From positions 105,962 through 169,961 of the forward strand of contig NZ_FNAM01000004.1 of assembly GCF_900101845.1 (NCBI RefSeq): a stretch of DNA of 64,000 nucleotides, read 5' to 3'. Below, piece by piece: positions 59,877 to 64,000 of the stretch. Position 1 is the first letter of the stretch; each line of letters starts with the position of its first letter. The notes under the pieces were generated by a model. It made no database searches, was not told where the DNA came from, and saw nothing but the letters and a program-made list of their open reading frames with translations. A program made the position numbers and the translations under genes. Origin of the DNA: Sporomusa acidovorans (GTDB lineage: Bacteria; Bacillota; Negativicutes; Sporomusales; Sporomusaceae).

Positions 59877-60581
59877 TTACTCGGCCTTAAGAATAGCGGG
59901 GAATAGTTCCTGAGGATCAATATATTCCCGGCTTTCCTCAAGCTGAACAGCCAAATGCAAATGCGGCTCAGGCTCAGCCAAACTAATTCCCATCGCTCCT
60001 ATCGGCCTGCCAACCTTTACCGCTGTCTTTTCCTGTATGGCAACACTGGCGAGAGAACTGTAGTAAATGGCGTATTGACCGCTCTTTACCACTACGGTAA
60101 GCCCATATTGCGCATCTGTATAAATGCTAAGCACTTCGCCGTTGGCCAGCACCGGTACAATTTGCCCTTCCTCTCCCCCGATGTCAACACCATTATGATA
60201 GCGCCAATCCTGATATACCGGCTGAAATTGCCAGCCAAAATTATAGAGTATGGTACCATCTTTAAGATCATTAATGGTTTGGCCGTCATAGCCACTGTCG
60301 TCTGAATTTGCTTTTTGCTGTATTTGATCATCGATTGCGGGCGAAACTTCCGCGGTGGCCCCTGAAGCTGCCGGCGGTATATCGGTCGCCGGCGCTAAAG
60401 GCGACGGCACAACTTCTTCCGCTACCGGCGAGCTTTTACTTGCCGGCGGATTTATAGAAGGATTCATTGTACTCAAAATAATAAACAATAGCAGTGATGC
60501 CAGCGATAGTAATATGGCGGCTGTCACGATAGGTCCTAATTGGCTGAAACGTGTCACCTTCGTAATAATTTTTCCAGGCAT
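59877..60581 (-). CDS. spoIIQ: SpoIIQ-like M23 peptidase family membrane protein
   Basis: A 234-residue protein with one N-terminal membrane helix (about 17-38), a Pro/Ser/Ala-rich linker (about 40-95) and an M23 (LytM) domain (about 105-230). The zinc ligands are intact: His and Asp in YHNGVDIGGEEG and the HxH in EPEPHLHLAVQL, whereas Bacillus SpoIIQ is degenerate. It would sit in the forespore membrane and, with SpoIIIAH, form the engulfment channel. The name rests on the position between spoIID and spoIIID; a general M23 endopeptidase is the alternative. ATG 60581 follows GAGGTGA. Confidence 0.85.
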   Translation of the reverse strand: MPGKIITKVTRFSQLGPIVTAAILLSLASLLLFIILSTMNPSINPPASKSSPVAEEVVPSPLAPATDIPPAASGATAEVSPAIDDQIQQKANSDDSGYDGQTINDLKDGTILYNFGWQFQPVYQDWRYHNGVDIGGEEGQIVPVLANGEVLSIYTDAQYGLTVVVKSGQYAIYYSSLASVAIQEKTAVKVGRPIGAMGISLAEPEPHLHLAVQLEESREYIDPQELFPAILKAE

Positions 60582-60646
60582 AAAATCACCTCACGGATAG
60601 TATGCCCAGTTACCCAGCCGTTGAAACACTAACGAACCCTATAGAT

Positions 60647-61648
60647 TTAGGATCCGAAAATATTCTTAATAGCAACACCTGTATAATAATATGTCAAAAT
60701 TTGTCGAAAATTACGATTCTCTTTTGCCTGTCCGTTGGCCCCATATTGGCATAAGCCAACACCATGGCCATAACCGGTTGTGCGAAATACAAATTTGTCG
60801 CCCATTGCTTCGACAGAAAACTTTGTCGAACGCAAATCCAGCTTTTGGCGAACCTCCTGCCCAGACAGGACTTTAGAGCCAATGCGTACTTTATTTACCC
60901 GGCCTGAAGCTGTAAGATCAATAATGCCGGCTACATTGCCGCTGCCATTACTCTGAGCAGCGGCCATAATACCGGCATCCGGCCCTAAACTCATTTCCAG
61001 TTCGGCAAGCGATAGTACCTTAGTATCCTGGTAACGGGGGGAAGCCTGATCCCAGCTGCAGGCGACGCTTTGCAAATAAGGGTAGTCAAAGCCCCAAACC
61101 TCCTGGGCACTGGCGGTACGCTCCCCGCTGGTGGAATGAAATACCGCATTGATCGGTTCCCCGTTATAGGTAATGATCAGCCCTCGCGTCTGGTCGACGG
61201 CTTGGCTGACTTTGCGCCAGTATTTACCGTAATTACCTTGCCATTTTTCTTTTAGTTTGGTTTCATCATACCAGGCCTGACTGTCTTTGTGATCGGTAGA
61301 TACATCGGCGCCAGGATGTTCGGCTGATCCGGCACCACCAAAAGCCGCCATATGCTTAACTGCATAGGTTCTTGCTGCAACCGCCTGGGCCTTAAGAGCT
61401 TCCAGTTCAAACTCAGCCGGCATTTCTGCAGCGACAACGCCCTTTACGTAATCCTCTAAATTCATGGATACAATCTGATTCATTTCATGCCTATAGACTT
61501 TAATCGTAATATCCTCACCCCGGTAAGCGGCAGGCTGATTTATGGTCGATTCTCTGTTCCGGTCTGATAGCCCCAGGACAACTATTGCTGGAATAACAAT
61601 AACTGCACCTATTACCAAAAGAATACTATAGATGGCCATATGCCGCAC
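60647..61648 (-). CDS. spoIID: Stage II sporulation protein D
   Basis: A 333-residue membrane-anchored lytic transglycosylase used for septal thinning and engulfment. An N-terminal membrane helix (about 6-27) is followed by the SpoIID domain, with LEDYVKGVVAAEMPAEFELE (catalytic Glu in AAEMP), ALKAQAVAARTYAVKHM and the C-terminal GYGHGVGLCQYGANGQA. The start is GTG 61648, seven bases after AAGG. It has a good sigma-E promoter, as in Bacillus, and follows murA. Confidence 0.97.
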   Translation of the reverse strand: MRHMAIYSILLVIGAVIVIPAIVVLGLSDRNRESTINQPAAYRGEDITIKVYRHEMNQIVSMNLEDYVKGVVAAEMPAEFELEALKAQAVAARTYAVKHMAAFGGAGSAEHPGADVSTDHKDSQAWYDETKLKEKWQGNYGKYWRKVSQAVDQTRGLIITYNGEPINAVFHSTSGERTASAQEVWGFDYPYLQSVACSWDQASPRYQDTKVLSLAELEMSLGPDAGIMAAAQSNGSGNVAGIIDLTASGRVNKVRIGSKVLSGQEVRQKLDLRSTKFSVEAMGDKFVFRTTGYGHGVGLCQYGANGQAKENRNFRQILTYYYTGVAIKNIFGS

Positions 61649-61695
61649 TTACTCACCTTCTTTAGCCCTCGCATCATGATAAGGCTCCTATATTC

Positions 61696-61722
61696 ATACT
61701 ATGCAAACAAGCCATCCAATAT
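61696..61722 (-). promoter_or_regulatory. Sigma-E-type promoter of spoIID
   Basis: Minus strand GCATATT (core ATATT at 61718-61722), 14 bases, CATAGTAT. This agrees with the sigma-E consensus ATATT-N14-CATACAnT, and spoIID belongs to the sigma-E regulon in Bacillus. Confidence 0.6.
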
Positions 61723-61754
61723 GCAGAAAATGAACTTAGGTAAAAAGCATAAAA

Positions 61755-61790
61755 CGAGACTGCTTGTCGGTCCCCCGTAAAGCAATCTCG
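61755..61790 (-). terminator. Terminator after murA
   Basis: CGAGATTGCTT pairs with AAGCAGTCTCG on the minus strand around a 14-base loop and is followed by TTTTATGCTTTTT. It lies about 40 bases past the murA stop codon. Confidence 0.8.
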
Positions 61791-61831
61791 CTCTTTATTA
61801 TCCTATTATAATTATTAGTTCTAACAAAGCC

Positions 61832-63088
61832 CTACTGTTGAACCCGCTTGATATCCGCACCAATACTGCGGAATTTTTCTACTAGGTGGTCATACCCCCG
61901 GTCTATATGATGAATATAGCCGATTTCGGTTTGGCCGTCGGCAACCAGGCCTGCCAGCACAAGTGCCGCCCCGGCTCTAAGATCGGTGGCCTTCACCGGA
62001 CAACCGGTAAGTTTCGCTACCCCTTCGACCACAGCGCTGCGGCCATCTATTTTTATCGACGCACCCATCCGTTTTAACTCATCAACATGCATGAAGCGAT
62101 TTTCAAAAACAGTTTCGGTTACAATACTAGTTCCTTGCGCCATGGTCATCAGTGCCATGAACTGGGCTTGCATATCTGTCGGGAAGCCAGGATAAGGCAA
62201 GGTTTTAATATCAACAGCGCGAACCGTGCCGTCACTGCGAACTCTCACTCCATTCACATCTTCTTCAATGAAAATACCTGCTTCTTTAAGTTTGGCAATA
62301 ACCGGCTTTAAATGTTCCGTTAACGCATTCTCTACATAGACGTCGCCGCCGGTCATAGCAGCCGCTACCATATAGGTTCCCGCCTCAATTCTGTCGGGAA
62401 TAACACAATGACAGGCACCTTTTAACTCGCTAACACCTTCAATCCGAATCATTTTGGTGCCGGCACCACGGATATTGGCTCCCATATGATTGAGCATATT
62501 GGCCAGATCCACAATCTCCGGTTCTTCCGCCGGATTCTCAATAATGGTCTGACCTTTGGCCATGCTTGCCGCCATCATAATATTTTCAGTGGCACCAACA
62601 CTGGGAAAGTCCAGATAAATTCTTGCTGCCTTTAAGCCTTGAGGAGCTCTGGCTTCAATAAAGCCGTGGCCCATAACGATTTCAGCACCAAGTGCTTCAA
62701 ACCCCTTAAGGTGCAAATCAATTGGTCTGGTACCAATTGCACAGCCTCCGGGCAGTGATATTTTGGCACAGCCTTCCCTGGCCAACAGCGGGCCCATAAC
62801 CAAAAAGGATGCTCGCATTTTGCGGACAAGATCATAAGGCGCTTCACAAGCCGCAATCTTGCTGCTATCAACATAAAGTGTGCCTGGTTCAATTTTAACC
62901 GCCGCTCCCAGGTGCGACAACACCTCGGCAATTGTGCGGACATCTTCAAGATCTGGTATTTCTTCTAAAGTGCTGGGGGTTGTACCCAATAATGTTGCCG
63001 CAATAACCGGCAGCACGGCGTTTTTAGCTCCGCTGACTTTTACTGTGCCATAGAGCCGGTTTCCCCCGTGAACAATTAATTTTTCCAC
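61832..63088 (-). CDS. murA: UDP-N-acetylglucosamine 1-carboxyvinyltransferase
   Basis: A 418-residue enolpyruvyl transferase, the first committed step of peptidoglycan synthesis. The start [20 protein letters not shown] with the GAKNAVLPV motif, the catalytic Cys in [17 protein letters not shown] (the fosfomycin target), and the late [12 protein letters not shown] are diagnostic. The start is GTG 63088, seven bases behind GGAGG. It lies between the ATP synthase operon and spoIID, as murAA does in Bacillus. Confidence 0.97.
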   Translation of the reverse strand: MEKLIVHGGNRLYGTVKVSGAKNAVLPVIAATLLGTTPSTLEEIPDLEDVRTIAEVLSHLGAAVKIEPGTLYVDSSKIAACEAPYDLVRKMRASFLVMGPLLAREGCAKISLPGGCAIGTRPIDLHLKGFEALGAEIVMGHGFIEARAPQGLKAARIYLDFPSVGATENIMMAASMAKGQTIIENPAEEPEIVDLANMLNHMGANIRGAGTKMIRIEGVSELKGACHCVIPDRIEAGTYMVAAAMTGGDVYVENALTEHLKPVIAKLKEAGIFIEEDVNGVRVRSDGTVRAVDIKTLPYPGFPTDMQAQFMALMTMAQGTSIVTETVFENRFMHVDELKRMGASIKIDGRSAVVEGVAKLTGCPVKATDLRAGAALVLAGLVADGQTEIGYIHHIDRGYDHLVEKFRSIGADIKRVQQ

Positions 63089-63280
63089 AAAATTTCCTCC
63101 CACCACAGCGGTAAGTACAATGGTAAATTCCCTAGACTAGTTTATCATTACCGTGGTAGCTAAAGCAAGAGCCCTAAGTCTAATAATAATATAAAATAAA
63201 GCCTTTATCTTCAGTTTTGCCAGTATTTAGGCACGTTATTCCATGTAAATTATGGTCACCAAAAAATAAATCTCCAAATA

Positions 63281-63361
63281 AAAAACTGCCACGCCTCGCC
63301 GCAATGACTGAAATTAGTTTCTCTAATCCTTATCATTGCGAACGAAGGCCGCAGCAATTTT
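63281..63361. repeat. Foldback repeat after the ATP synthase operon
   Basis: CGCAATGA (63300-63307) pairs with TCATTGCG (63333-63340). Outer parts CTGC/GCAG and GCC/GGC extend the fold and ATTAG/CTAAT forms the tip. It lies 16 bases past atpC and resembles, in its ATTGCGA core, the element at 30891-30975. It may be a dispersed intergenic repeat that also serves as 3' end of the atp transcript. Confidence 0.5.
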
Positions 63362-63376
63362 AATTAGTTGCTACCC

Positions 63377-63781
63377 TTATTTTCTTTCAGCAACCTTAAG
63401 GCGCATCATAGCCCGTTTCAAAGCTACTTCCGCCCGCCGGACATCGGTGTCGGGCAAAGGACTCCGCAAGCGATTCTCGGCCCGTTCTTTGGCGGACTCA
63501 GCGCGTTCAATATCGATTTCTGCCGGTAGTTCAGCGCAGCTTGCCAGGATGGTTATTTTTTGCGGCCGCACTTCAATAAAGCCGCCGCACAGGGCAAACT
63601 GCTGCTCACCCTCGTCGGTTTGAATCCTGAGGGGCCAGATGTCAAGTCCGGCGATGAGCGGGGCATGCCCTGGCAGGATGCCCAGGTCGCCGTCGGTCGC
63701 TCTGGCTATGACCATGTTGACGTCGGCGGAATAGACCATCCGGTCAGGAGTAACAATATCCAGCCGAATTGTAGTGGCCAT
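63377..63781 (-). CDS. atpC: ATP synthase F1 epsilon subunit
   Basis: A 134-residue subunit of the central stalk. The N-terminal beta-sandwich has IRLDIVTPDRMVYSADVNMV, DLGILPGHAPLIAGL and FALCGGFIEVRPQKITILA. The C-terminal helical hairpin (about 90-134) is the part that can inhibit ATP hydrolysis. It follows atpD by three bases and is the last gene of the operon. Confidence 0.97.
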   Translation of the reverse strand: MATTIRLDIVTPDRMVYSADVNMVIARATDGDLGILPGHAPLIAGLDIWPLRIQTDEGEQQFALCGGFIEVRPQKITILASCAELPAEIDIERAESAKERAENRLRSPLPDTDVRRAEVALKRAMMRLKVAERK

Positions 63782-63784
63782 GGT

Positions 63785-64000
63785 TTATTCCCCCTTCATC
63801 TGCTGGGCCTTTTCCACTGCTTCCTCAATTGTTCCTACCATATAGAAAGCCGTTTCCGGCAGTTCGTCGTATTTGCCGCTCAGGATTTCTTTGAAGCCGC
63901 GGATGGTTTCTTTGAGCGGTACGTATTTGCCGGGGGTGCCGGTGAAGGCTTCGGCTACGAAGAACGGCTGGCTGAGGAATCTTTGAATTTTCCTGGCCCG
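63785..64000 (-). CDS. atpD: ATP synthase F1 beta subunit, C-terminal part (cut by window edge)
   Basis: The last 71 residues of the catalytic beta subunit are present: [20 protein letters not shown], then [20 protein letters not shown] and [20 protein letters not shown], up to the stop at 63785. This C-terminal helical domain is strongly conserved. The GAAGGGGGAA before its stop is the ribosome-binding site of atpC, so the genes are coupled. The rest lies outside the window. Confidence 0.97.
   Translation of the reverse strand, partial: RARKIQRFLSQPFFVAEAFTGTPGKYVPLKETIRGFKEILSGKYDELPETAFYMVGTIEEAVEKAQQMKGE

Noticed and set aside
1..64000. CRISPR arrays, tRNA or rRNA genes, insertion sequences and prophage genes
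   Set aside because: I found no direct-repeat spacer arrays, no cloverleaf-like or rRNA-like stretches and no transposase or phage genes; the few repeats are short palindromes.

Overview
The window looks like a chromosomal segment of an endospore-forming diderm Firmicute of the class Negativicutes, most likely a Sporomusa-like member of the Sporomusaceae. It carries lipopolysaccharide, outer-membrane and P/L-ring flagellar genes, which belong to diderm cells. It also carries spoIID, a spoIIQ-like gene, spoIIID and the gene order of the Bacillus atp-murAA-spoIID-spoIIQ-spoIIID-mbl-flhO-flhP region. The class is fairly certain; the genus is inferred from the sequence alone. Every supported gene lies on the minus strand, so transcription runs from high to low coordinates.

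Layout in the direction of transcription. (1) 64000-58017: end of the ATP synthase operon (atpD end, atpC), murA, spoIID, a SpoIIQ-like M23 protein, spoIIID and mreB/mbl. (2) 57922-53044: flagellar rod genes flgF-like and flgG, then flgA, flgH, flgI and flgJ. (3) 52993-49350: an AMIN/phosphodiester glycosidase protein, a small lipoyl-like anchored protein and a secreted S55 (SpoIVB-type) peptidase. (4) 49132-44832: mlaE-mlaF-mlaD for phospholipid traffic, and a TolC-family channel. (5) 44695-39711: tamB and a sigma factor. (6) 39543-32666: an unknown membrane protein, bamA, an unknown outer-membrane protein, three OmpH/Skp-type genes and lpxD. (7) 32512-30993: a small YjbH-like barrel and a second lipid A acyltransferase. 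(8) 30477-27312: an unusual ABC exporter. (9) 27207-10012: one long operon, lpxC-fabZ-lpxA-lpxI-lpxB-msbA-waaA-lpxK-kdsB-kdsA-kdsD-kdsC-lpxL-lptC-lptA-lptB-lptF-DUF3084. (10) 9621-4675: three SLH-porins (OmpM) with a YqgF-like gene between two of them. (11) 4490-1: a secreted repeat protein, then lptD, hldA, hldC and a glycosyltransferase cut by the window edge.

Together the genes make Kdo2-lipid A and heptose precursors, flip and transport LPS (MsbA, LptB/F/C/A/D), fold outer-membrane proteins (BamA, Skp-like chaperones, TamB), move phospholipids (Mla) and tether the outer membrane to peptidoglycan (OmpM SLH domains). A clustered outer-membrane locus is known for Negativicutes, so the gene content is not new as a whole.

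The most interesting signals are regulatory. All three ompM genes share a 5' leader with a conserved 20-nt hairpin, a covarying enclosing stem and a helix that hides the ribosome-binding site. The same genes, lptD, the repeat-protein gene, the yjbH-lpxL2 pair and mreB have AGGA-N-GAAT promoters of the sigma-H type, whereas the lpxC, bamA, skp, tolC and ABC-exporter units have sigma-A promoters. A FliA-like sigma factor sits inside the outer-membrane cluster. Other points are a probable ATT start codon, a perfect palindrome over the tolC start site, and an ABC exporter with a 570-residue extracytoplasmic domain.
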